DNA of 7,484 bases, from the NCBI GenBank assembly GCA_020056155.1, contig JAGVII010000675.1, forward strand, positions 1 to 7,484, given 5' to 3'. The notes under the pieces are model-generated. The model did no database searches and was not told the DNA's origin. It was given only the letters and a program-made list of their open reading frames with translations. A program made the position numbers and the translations under genes. The stretch comes from Afipia sp. GTDB taxonomy: Bacteria > Pseudomonadota > Alphaproteobacteria > Rhizobiales > Xanthobacteraceae. Below are positions 1 through 5,770 of the stretch, in pieces. The stretch's first letter is position 1. Each line of letters starts with the position of its first letter.

Positions 1-90
1 ACGCTGCGTATTGACGGGGGTCAGCTTACACAGCGTGACGGCGGGTCTGTCGGTCTGGCAGGCAGCCGCGTGTTCTTGCCGGGAGACACC

Positions 91-615
91 ATGACTAATG
101 TGAGCGAAAAAACCAGCGCCTCCAAGATCGTCACGCTAGCGGCCGTATCGCTGCTGGCGGGATTTCTCGGCGCCTGCGGTGGCGGCGGTTTTGGCGGATT
201 TGGCGGCGGCCAGGCCACGGTGCAGGAACCGGCCGTGGCTCCCGAAATCCCGGCCACCATCAGGGCAGATGAAATTGTCGGCCGCTGGGGTCTCGCCTCA
301 TTCCACAAACCGGAAGACCGGGCTCGTACCGAAGCCGCGGCGCGTGGCCAATGCAAAAATCCCTATGTGATCGGGCAGGGTGCCAGCGGCGGCGTCATCA
401 TGCATCTGCCGGATGAGGCTACTCCGCAGGAATTGCGCCTGAAGGGCAGCCAGAGCGGCAAGAACTACATCGGTCCGGCTGGGCCGGCCGGCGGCGAGAA
501 AGACCGCGAAATCGTCTCGTTCGACGGGCGGGTGCTGATGACACGGTTCATCGACAAAGATGCCTCCAGCCGCTATGGAACCATGGTGTACGTCCGCTGC
601 GCACCGCGCGCCTGA
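91..615 (+). CDS. Small putative outer-membrane or periplasmic lipoprotein, unknown family
   Basis: The protein has 174 residues. Residues 1-29 form a lipoprotein signal peptide: a polar and basic start (MTNVSEKTSASK), a hydrophobic stretch at about 13-28, and a lipobox LGAC ending at Cys29, the likely lipidated residue. A Gly/Phe-rich linker (30-40) and a Pro/Ala-rich spacer (43-57) lead to a small domain at about 59-174. This domain contains VGRW (63-66) and two cysteines, Cys88 (GQCKNPY) and Cys170 (VRCA), which could form a disulfide. I chose ATG 91 because GGGAGA at 81-86 is a good ribosome binding site and the signal peptide begins there. A GTG at 70 would only add seven residues. The frame is open leftward to base 1, so an upstream start cannot be strictly excluded. 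I do not recognise the domain. The GRW motif and small size vaguely recall Inh/Omp19-type inhibitor lipoproteins, but the match is too weak to name. The MFS gene follows 60 bases downstream on the same strand and may be cotranscribed. Confidence 0.8.
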   Translation: MTNVSEKTSASKIVTLAAVSLLAGFLGACGGGGFGGFGGGQATVQEPAVAPEIPATIRADEIVGRWGLASFHKPEDRARTEAAARGQCKNPYVIGQGASGGVIMHLPDEATPQELRLKGSQSGKNYIGPAGPAGGEKDREIVSFDGRVLMTRFIDKDASSRYGTMVYVRCAPRA

Positions 616-675
616 GGCGCCGGGTAACAATCCCGCCGGACGAATAGTTTTCGACTCCGGGGAAGTACGAGTGCA

Positions 676-1872
676 ATGGCCGGGCCGCAGGTATTAAGCT
701 CCGGTCCCAGCCGCGCGGTCGTTGTTCTTTCCATCACGCAGGTGCTGGGCTGGGGCGTTCTGTTCTATCCGCCCGCGCTCACCATGACGCATATCGCCGC
801 CGCCCATGGCTGGTCGCTGGCGCAGGCGTTGGCGGGATTCTCCATCGCGCTTGGTGTCTCGGGTGTATTCGCTCCACTGGCCTGCGGATTGATCGACCGG
901 CACGGCGGAAATCTGGTGATGGCTTTCGGCGCGCTGATCGGCGCGCTGGGTCTGCTGATCCTGCCGCTCGCGGATCAATACTGGCTCTATCTTCTGGGCT
1001 GGATGCTGCTCGGCGTCGCGATGGCATCGATCCTCTATGATCCGGCATTCACCACCCTGACCCGCATCTTCGGGACATCGTCGCGGCGGCCGATCACGCT
1101 GGTAACGTTTGCCGGCGGCCTCGCCTCGACTGTGGCATGGCCCGTGACCCATTTATTGATTGAACACGGCGGATGGCGCAGCGCCTATTTCGTTTTCGCC
1201 GGCGTACTCGTTTTCATCGTCGCGCCTCTTCATGCATTCGCGCTACCGCGCCATGCGGTGCATGTACCGCCCGCGCCAGTCGCGGGCGCTCCGATAGCCG
1301 CCCCGGCCAAAATCATTCCGCCGAGCGGTTTGCCCTTTATTCTGATGGCCACGGGATTTGCAGTCCACGCCTTCGTGTTGTCCGGGACGTCCACGCATCT
1401 GCTCGCAATCCTGCAACGCGGCGGTCTCGATGCCGGAACCGCTGTGTTTATCGGGGCGCTGTTCGGACCTGCTCAGGTCCTGACGAGGTTTGCCGACTTC
1501 ATGACCGGCGGGCGATTGCACCCGCTCTGGGTGGCGCGCGTCTCGATGACGCTGATGGCCTGCGCCTTCATCCTGCTGGCACTAGCAGGGTTCTCCACCG
1601 GCATCGCGGCTCTGTTCGCCCTGATGTATGGGGCGGCCAATGGCGTGGTGACAATTGCGCGCGGCGCTTTACCGCTGGCGATGTTCGGAGCTGTTGGATA
1701 TGGGCGTGTGGTCGGGCGAATCTCCCGGCCGGCGCAAATTCTCCAGGCGCTGGCGCCATTCGCGCTGGCCTACGTGATCGACCGCTGGTCCGATCAGGGC
1801 GTTCTTGAGGTCTCGATTGCAGGCACTCTGCTGGCGCTGGCATGTTTCGTGGTGCTGCGGCGGCCGTCATAA
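676..1872 (+). CDS. Major facilitator superfamily (MFS) transporter, substrate unknown
   Basis: The protein has 398 residues, the normal length for a 12-helix MFS carrier, so it should be an inner-membrane secondary transporter. Hydrophobic segments cover most of the length in two halves (about 14-190 and 218-395), separated by a Pro/Ala-rich cytoplasmic loop at about 191-218. GLIDRHGG at 71-78, after the second helix, matches MFS motif A (G-x-x-x-D-R-x-G). The aromatic, glycine-rich first helix (ITQVLGWGVLFYPPAL) and the helix 4-5 region recall oxalate/formate- and monocarboxylate-type MFS branches. That is only a resemblance, and substrate and direction (uptake or efflux) cannot be read from sequence. 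ATG 676 is preceded by GGGGAAG at about 659-665, a plausible ribosome binding site; a GTG at 671 is less well placed. The gene follows the lipoprotein gene in the same direction and ends at a hairpin shared with the convergent cheZ. Confidence 0.88.
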   Translation: MAGPQVLSSGPSRAVVVLSITQVLGWGVLFYPPALTMTHIAAAHGWSLAQALAGFSIALGVSGVFAPLACGLIDRHGGNLVMAFGALIGALGLLILPLADQYWLYLLGWMLLGVAMASILYDPAFTTLTRIFGTSSRRPITLVTFAGGLASTVAWPVTHLLIEHGGWRSAYFVFAGVLVFIVAPLHAFALPRHAVHVPPAPVAGAPIAAPAKIIPPSGLPFILMATGFAVHAFVLSGTSTHLLAILQRGGLDAGTAVFIGALFGPAQVLTRFADFMTGGRLHPLWVARVSMTLMACAFILLALAGFSTGIAALFALMYGAANGVVTIARGALPLAMFGAVGYGRVVGRISRPAQILQALAPFALAYVIDRWSDQGVLEVSIAGTLLALACFVVLRRPS

Positions 1873-1874
1873 GC

Positions 1875-1907
1875 AAAGAGCCCGGAAGCGGGGCCTCCAG
1901 GCTCTTT
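1875..1907. terminator. Hairpin between convergent MFS and cheZ genes, likely bidirectional terminator
   Basis: AAAGAGCC at 1875-1882 pairs exactly with GGCTCTTT at 1900-1907, giving an 8-bp stem. GGA (1884-1886) and TCC (1896-1898) extend the pairing inward, leaving a short GC-rich loop. The stem ends in CTTT on either strand, so transcripts from both sides end in a short U run. It begins three bases after the transporter stop and lies 27 bases from the cheZ stop, as expected for a shared terminator. The U tract is short, so its efficiency is uncertain. Confidence 0.6.
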
Positions 1908-1933
1908 CAATCTGTTCCGGGATGTCGCGGCGC

Positions 1934-2704
1934 TTAGCCGAACATCGCGTCGATGTCGTCCTGCGAGGCGTGACCTTCGTCGTCCACGCCCTTGGGGCCG
2001 TTCAACAGCTTGGCGTCGCCGACGCGGGTGTCGATGATGGCAGGCGCGTGCTGCTTGATCGCATCGACGCCGCCCCAGATTTCCATCATGACGTTGATGT
2101 GATGCTCGATGAACTTCATCGTCGTCATCACCTTGTTGATGCGCTGGCCGGTGAGGTCCTGGAAATTGCAGGCCTCGAAAATACTGACGACGCGCTCCTG
2201 GATATCTTCACTGAGCTGAGCCTGCTGATCGGGTGGCATCGCCTTGCCGAGTGCGCTGGCGGCCTGATCGATCGCCTCCGCTGCTTCGAGGATCTGCTGG
2301 GTGGCTTCCTCGGTCCCGCCGACAACCGCGCCCAGTTCGCCGGTGACTTTCGACATCTCGTCGCCGCTGAAACTCTTGCCGTGCAGCACCGCGATTTCCT
2401 GCTTGGTGCGGTTGATGGCATCGTGAATCAGATCGAGTTCGACCTTCAGCTTTTCGCACTGCTCGATTTGCGCGCGATAGCTTCCAAGAAGCTGTTGAGC
2501 CTCCGTGATCTCCAGCGCAGAAAGATTCGTGTCCTGCTCTGCGATCGGACCGTTGTGGTGAGACGCCATCTGCGCGCGAATGGCGCGCAACTCGCTCATG
2601 ATCTGATTGTGATGCGGCGCGGCGTCGCCCTCGATGCGGTCGAGCACCGGCATATCGCCAGACTGAATTCTTTCAATACGAAATCGCTTACGCTGTACGG
2701 CCAT
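1934..2704 (-). CDS. cheZ: Chemotaxis protein phosphatase CheZ
   Basis: The protein has 256 residues. CheZ is a cytoplasmic four-helix-bundle phosphatase that removes the phosphoryl group from CheY-P and so ends the signal to the flagellar motor. The signature FQDLTGQRINKV lies at 181-192. D183 and Q187 have the same four-residue spacing as the E. coli catalytic pair Asp143/Gln147. Long amphipathic helices flank it (about 66-110, 116-155 and 163-207). The last residues, SQDDIDAMFG (247-256), fit the C-terminal CheY-binding helix, joined by a flexible linker at about 228-246. The protein is longer than E. coli CheZ (214 residues), mostly through the N-terminal part, which starts with a basic stretch (QRKRFR). 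ATG at 2704 was chosen because it is preceded by GGGAGTGGGG and begins CheZ-like sequence. The frame stays open to 2911, but that extension crosses the AT-richer intergenic region and does not look coding. No other chemotaxis or flagellar gene is in the window. The gene diverges from the L,D-transpeptidase gene. Confidence 0.9.
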   Translation of the reverse strand: MAVQRKRFRIERIQSGDMPVLDRIEGDAAPHHNQIMSELRAIRAQMASHHNGPIAEQDTNLSALEITEAQQLLGSYRAQIEQCEKLKVELDLIHDAINRTKQEIAVLHGKSFSGDEMSKVTGELGAVVGGTEEATQQILEAAEAIDQAASALGKAMPPDQQAQLSEDIQERVVSIFEACNFQDLTGQRINKVMTTMKFIEHHINVMMEIWGGVDAIKQHAPAIIDTRVGDAKLLNGPKGVDDEGHASQDDIDAMFG

Positions 2705-2993
2705 GGTTTTCCCCACTCCCTGATGAAGTGTTTGTACCTGCTGACTTTTAACGCGAGGTTTCAAACGGAATTGCGGGTGTCCCTTTGCGGAAGGTGCTGC
2801 ATACAAACGGTTAACCATGCAGCCTGCGCCTTCATCGAAAATAAACGCTACCGCGAGGAACACGCCGCACCTGCCGACGTGGTGAATCCAAAACCCGGTT
2901 TCGTTTACCAAACCGATGCGATTTTAAATCTAAGTTGAGCGTGTTCAGGCGCGCTGTCCGCGCGTCAACGACGAAACAGTGCAGAGTACGTCG
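2705..2993. promoter_or_regulatory. Divergent intergenic region with cheZ and L,D-transpeptidase promoters
   Basis: This 289-base gap separates two divergent genes, so it must hold both promoters. It is visibly richer in A+T than the flanking genes, especially 2740-2770 and 2885-2935. I could not identify a convincing -35/-10 pair on either strand. Visible structure includes the 8-bp palindrome GGTTAACC in the middle and an inverted repeat CGGTTT (2896-2901) / AAACCG (2910-2915) with an 8-base loop, which is operator-like. There are also two TTAA-N7-TTNN motifs, at 2748-2762 (TTAA-N7-TTTC) and 2924-2938 (TTAA-N7-TTGA). These loosely recall the alphaproteobacterial CtrA site TTAA-N7-TTAA, and neither is exact. 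The functional assignments are inferred from gene arrangement alone. Confidence 0.4.
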
Positions 2994-3791
2994 ATGTTAA
3001 AAAAAATGTCCCTCGCGCTCATGGCGGGCGCAGTGTGTTTTGGCGCCAGTTCAATTCAGGTTTTCGCATTTGACGACGGCATGCCGGGCGAACCCCGCGT
3101 GATCTACGCGCAACCTCCCTCGACGCCGCCGATGCCGATCCGTGTCGCCTATCAGGAGCGATCCAATATGGGTGGCGGGTTGCTCGAATTCCTTTTCAGC
3201 GGCGGTCAGTCCGGCGACCCGAATTATCAGGCGCCGCGTTACGAACAGATGCCGTCGTCGCGCGGGGGATTGCCGCCGATGGATCCGCAATACCGGCAGG
3301 ATATGCGTCAGGGCGATATCGGGATCGAGCCTGGCCGTCCGGGGATGGACCCGAAGTTCGAGAAACAGGTCGTGGACTACAGCGGCCGGCACGCGCCGGG
3401 CACGCTGGTGATCGATACGCCGAACCGGTTTCTCTACCTGGTGCAGGGCGGCGGCAAGGCGCTGCGCTACGGCATCGGCGTCGGGAAGCCGGGCTTCGAG
3501 TGGTCGGGCGTGAAGACGATTTCCGCCAAGAAGGAATGGCCGGCGTGGACGCCGCCGCCGGAAATGCTCAAGCGCCGTCCCGATCTGCCGCGTCACATGG
3601 AGGGCGGACCGGAAAATCCGCTCGGCGCGCGCGCGATGTATCTCGGTTCATCGCTGTATCGCATTCACGGCTCCAATGAGCCGTGGACGATCGGCACAGC
3701 GGTCTCGTCGGGCTGCATCCGGATGCGCAACGAGGACGTGATTGATCTCTATGGCCGGGTGAATGTCGGCACGCGGGTCATCGTCATCTGA
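2994..3791 (+). CDS. Secreted L,D-transpeptidase (YkuD domain)
   Basis: The protein has 265 residues. YkuD-type L,D-transpeptidases act in the periplasm and use a cysteine to form 3-3 peptidoglycan cross-links or to attach proteins to peptidoglycan. Residues 1-25 form a signal peptide (MLKKMSLALMAGAV..., cleavage plausible after VFA at 23-25). Residues 26-130 are a low-complexity linker rich in Pro, Gly, Gln, Met and Arg. The catalytic domain spans about 136-265. It starts with GTLVIDTPNRFLYLV and contains the core HGSNEPWTIG...SSGCIRM, with His225, Gly226, Ser239, Gly240, Cys241 (nucleophile) and Arg243. The family signature is complete, so the enzyme should be active. ATG 2994 is preferred because it opens directly on the Lys-Lys n-region. 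The ribosome binding site is weak (AGAG at 2983-2986), and GTG 2979 or ATG 3006 are alternatives. Which reaction this paralogue catalyses cannot be decided from sequence. Confidence 0.92.
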   Translation: MLKKMSLALMAGAVCFGASSIQVFAFDDGMPGEPRVIYAQPPSTPPMPIRVAYQERSNMGGGLLEFLFSGGQSGDPNYQAPRYEQMPSSRGGLPPMDPQYRQDMRQGDIGIEPGRPGMDPKFEKQVVDYSGRHAPGTLVIDTPNRFLYLVQGGGKALRYGIGVGKPGFEWSGVKTISAKKEWPAWTPPPEMLKRRPDLPRHMEGGPENPLGARAMYLGSSLYRIHGSNEPWTIGTAVSSGCIRMRNEDVIDLYGRVNVGTRVIVI

Positions 3792-3810
3792 ACGATCTTG
3801 TATTCAAACA

Positions 3811-3840
3811 AAAACGGCCGCTGAATCCAGCGGCCGTTTT
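3811..3840. terminator. Strong bidirectional rho-independent terminator
   Basis: A perfect 13-bp stem joins AAAACGGCCGCTG (3811-3823) to CAGCGGCCGTTTT (3828-3840) around the loop AATC. A-rich sequence on the left and TTTTCGTTTT on the right give a U tract in both directions. It lies 20 bases after the L,D-transpeptidase stop and 24 bases from the convergent DUF2076 stop, so it should end both transcripts. Confidence 0.92.
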
Positions 3841-3863
3841 CGTTTTGTCCGTTGCGGCATCAA

Positions 3864-4685
3864 TCAGGCGAAATCGCTGTCGCCGTCATCGAAGTCGTCG
3901 TCATCGTAGTCATTATCGTCATCGTGGCCCTGATCGGTGTCGGCCTGCGCCTGGTCGTAGGAACTGTGGCGCTGGCTGTCGCCGCTGCCGCTCTTGCCGA
4001 CGTCGTTGACGCCGGCATCGCGCGCAAGATTGCCCGAGGACTGGCTGTTGTTGTCCCACGGCATCTTGCTGCCGCCAGCCTCCGCGGTGTTGCCGAGGCT
4101 TTGCTGCTGGCCGCTGCCGCCGCCCATCATGCCGCGGATGCTGTTCATCAGCATCGATCCGCCGATCACACCGGCTGCCGTTGCCGCCGCGGTTCCGAGG
4201 AACGAACCGCCGCCACCACCGGCGTTGCCGCCGCCGAACAGTCCGCCGCCCGGATTTCCAGACCTTGGATCGTCGATACGTGGATCAGCGTTCATGCGTG
4301 GATTGCCGCCCATGCGCGAGTCGGCTTGTCCCAGTACTTGACCGCTGTTCCAGACCGGACCGCGCTGCGCGCCGTCACCGGGACGCACGCTCGGCACCGA
4401 GCCGCGCCCCTGGCCGGGGCCGAGAATCGCATCGCGCATCGAATCGAGGAACCCCCCGGAGGGCTGCTGCTCCGCGCCGCCTTCAAGCTCCTGAATGCGG
4501 GCATCGGCGCGCCTCAGCGCCTCGTCCTGCACCAGCACGGTCTGCACGAGCGCGTAGACGGCATTGGGCGCGCGGCGCAAACCGTCCGCGATCGCGGCAT
4601 CCGCACCCGGCTCGCGTGGCGATGTCTCCAGCCTCGCAAGGCGGTCGAACAGATCGTCGACGAGTTGGCGTTCCTGTGGCGTCAT
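3864..4685 (-). CDS. DUF2076 family protein of unknown function
   Basis: The protein has 273 residues and begins MTPQERQLVDDLFDRLARLE, which I recognise as the typical start of DUF2076 (COG3416) proteins. The function of the family is not established. Residues 1-69 are helical, and about 43-69 (YALVQTVLVQDEALRRADARIQELE, quoted in part: LVQDEALRRADARIQELE) look like a coiled coil. Residues 70-160 are a low-complexity Gly/Pro/Asn/Arg linker with Gly runs. Residues 161-187 (around SFLGTAAATAAGVIGGSMLM) form a small-residue hydrophobic stretch that could be membrane-associated. The C-terminus from about 255 is strongly acidic, with repeated Asp. There is no signal peptide. ATG 4685 was chosen because CAGGAGG sits about six bases upstream, an excellent ribosome binding site; an in-frame ATG at 4703 lies before that site. 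The gene converges on the L,D-transpeptidase gene and shares its terminator. Confidence 0.85.
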   Translation of the reverse strand: MTPQERQLVDDLFDRLARLETSPREPGADAAIADGLRRAPNAVYALVQTVLVQDEALRRADARIQELEGGAEQQPSGGFLDSMRDAILGPGQGRGSVPSVRPGDGAQRGPVWNSGQVLGQADSRMGGNPRMNADPRIDDPRSGNPGGGLFGGGNAGGGGGSFLGTAAATAAGVIGGSMLMNSIRGMMGGGSGQQQSLGNTAEAGGSKMPWDNNSQSSGNLARDAGVNDVGKSGSGDSQRHSSYDQAQADTDQGHDDDNDYDDDDFDDGDSDFA

Positions 4686-4738
4686 AACATCCTCCTGAAG
4701 CATCCGGCATGCGAATGCGCGTCATGATGTAAGGCCGC

Positions 4739-4766
4739 ATTGTGTCGGGTTAAGTCCCGGCGTGAA
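4739..4766 (-). promoter_or_regulatory. Candidate promoter of the DUF2076 gene
   Basis: On the minus strand TTCACG (4766-4761) and CACAAT (4744-4739) each match four of six bases of the sigma-70 -35 and -10 consensus and are separated by 16 bases. The implied 5' leader is about 45 bases long and ends with the GGAGG ribosome binding site. The spacer holds the small inverted repeat CGGG (4746-4749) / CCCG (4756-4759), which could be an operator or chance. The call is weak and based only on sequence resemblance. Confidence 0.25.
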
Positions 4767-4820
4767 TTAAATTTAGGAAAGCCGGTCATCGCGGTGCGAC
4801 AAAAAGACTTATGGGCAGAC

Positions 4821-4904
4821 CGTCATTGCGAGCGAAGCGAAGCAATCCATTCTTATGAAAAGTGAATATGGATTGCTTCGTCGCTTTCGCTCCTCGCAAT
4901 GACG
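4821..4904. repeat. Imperfect palindromic intergenic repeat (REP/MITE-like)
   Basis: The left arm is 4821-4850, starting CGTCATTGCGAGCGAAGCG. The right arm is 4868-4904, ending CGCAATGACG, and is its inverse complement apart from three small insertions (3, 1 and 3 bases). Both arms share the ends CGTCATTGCGA and AAGCAATCCAT. The 17 bases between them are AT-rich. The whole element could fold into a long hairpin. Sequences of the type CGTCATTGCGAG...AAGCAATCC recur in intergenic regions of many bacterial genomes, including Bradyrhizobium relatives, and resemble REP elements or small non-autonomous elements; this is general knowledge, not checked here. There is no coding capacity and no clear target-site duplication. 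It begins five bases downstream of the deacetylase stop, so it may also act as a transcript end or stabiliser for that operon. Confidence 0.8.
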
Positions 4905-4909
4905 GGGCG

Positions 4910-5770
4910 CTATCGACGTGTTGGCATTTCCAGCGTGACGTTGTTTGCTGCAAGTAAACGCGGGAAATTATCGCCGCTCAGAAATGCGAGTTCGCGCTCG
5001 CGCTGATGGGTCACGTTGTCCAGACTGACAAGCGTCTCATCGACGAATCCGGGATGGCACATCACAAGGCCGCCGTCCGGGAGACCGTTGAGAAAGCCCA
5101 GCATCGCATCGGTGAAATCTCCGCCGCGCACCATGTCATAAGCGCCCGCGAAGCCCGGATTGAATGCAATGCCGAGGCGCGCGCTCTTCTTGCGGAACGT
5201 CTCGCTCAGCATATCGAGCAGTAGCGCCTTCGGACCGTCGAGGCGTTGTGCGAGCGGCAGGCTGCGGCCGCACTGGCGCACCCATGCGCCGGGAGCCGCG
5301 TCTTTCACCGCGGCGAGAAACGCGTCGCGGATCTGCGGAAACAGCTGCACGTGCTGGTGGCCGTCGACGTAATCGGGCGCGCGCCCGAACATCTGCCTGA
5401 ACGTGGAAATTTGCGCCAGCAGTTCAGCCTGAATGATCTCCGGATCGATCCGGCGCAACAGGCTCGCGCGCAACAGTCTTCCGAGCGGCAGAAACTGGCC
5501 GCCATCGAGCGGCTTGAAATGCATGGTCAGCGGATGAAACGGCGCGGTCAGCGTCGCGTGCAGACCGATGGCGCAATCCGGATTGGCGGCAACGGCCTGC
5601 GTCAACCCATCGATCTCCGTGCGATCGACAGCGGCGCCGACCACCATTACCGAGGTCGCGTTGATCCGCTTCATGCCGATCAGGTCGCGGATCGCGCGGT
5701 TGACGCCGGGGCTCATGCCGTAGTCGTCGGCGCACAACCAGATGCGGCGTGGCGGCGTCTCCACGCTCAT
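4910..5770 (-). CDS. ChbG/YdjC (HpnK-like) family carbohydrate deacetylase
   Basis: The protein has 286 residues, the normal length for YdjC-family enzymes, which remove acetyl groups from N-acetylated sugars using a metal-dependent TIM-barrel-like fold. Family motifs are visible in order: CADDYG (13-18, with catalytic and metal-binding Asp15/Asp16), GLHATL (69-74, His71), VDGHQHVQ (135-142, with His138/His140 near the metal site) and CHPGF (238-242). There is no signal peptide or membrane segment, so it should be cytoplasmic. ATG 5770 overlaps the stop of the upstream glycosyltransferase as ATGA. I see no good ribosome binding site, which fits translational coupling. An in-frame start at 5998 would lie wholly within the glycosyltransferase gene and was rejected. 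The neighbour suggests the substrate is a lipid-linked sugar, as for NaxD, rather than a free oligosaccharide as for ChbG. It is also related to HpnK, but no hopanoid gene is in view. Confidence 0.9.
   Translation of the reverse strand: MSVETPPRRIWLCADDYGMSPGVNRAIRDLIGMKRINATSVMVVGAAVDRTEIDGLTQAVAANPDCAIGLHATLTAPFHPLTMHFKPLDGGQFLPLGRLLRASLLRRIDPEIIQAELLAQISTFRQMFGRAPDYVDGHQHVQLFPQIRDAFLAAVKDAAPGAWVRQCGRSLPLAQRLDGPKALLLDMLSETFRKKSARLGIAFNPGFAGAYDMVRGGDFTDAMLGFLNGLPDGGLVMCHPGFVDETLVSLDNVTHQRERELAFLSGDNFPRLLAANNVTLEMPTRR

Noticed and set aside
616..675. Possible terminator between the lipoprotein and transporter genes
   Set aside because: Only a four-base CGGG/CCCG pairing with a mismatched extension is present and no U tract follows.
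2705..2911. N-terminal extension of CheZ to a start at 2911
   Set aside because: The extra 69 residues come from AT-richer intergenic sequence, and ATG 2704 has a better ribosome binding site and begins CheZ-like sequence.
1805..2938. Long plus-strand open frame of 377 codons opposite cheZ, longer than cheZ itself
   Set aside because: It runs antisense over a clear CheZ with its catalytic motif, overlaps the end of the transporter gene and the terminator hairpin, and reads as a low-complexity Leu/Arg/His/Asp-rich shadow typical of GC-rich genomes.
3852..4727. Plus-strand open frame of 291 codons opposite the DUF2076 gene
   Set aside because: Its Val/Ile- and Ala-rich start is the antisense reading of the Asp-rich tail and Gly-rich linker of DUF2076. 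The minus-strand gene has the family N-terminus and an excellent ribosome binding site.
4821..4904. CRISPR repeat or intrinsic terminator as the explanation of the palindrome
   Set aside because: There are only two inverted arms rather than spaced direct repeats, so it is not CRISPR. No U run follows, so it is not a standard terminator.
4910..5770. Firm naming of the deacetylase as HpnK in hopanoid synthesis
   Set aside because: The family fits, but no hopanoid gene (squalene cyclase, hpn cluster) is present and the coupled glycosyltransferase points to lipid-linked sugars instead.
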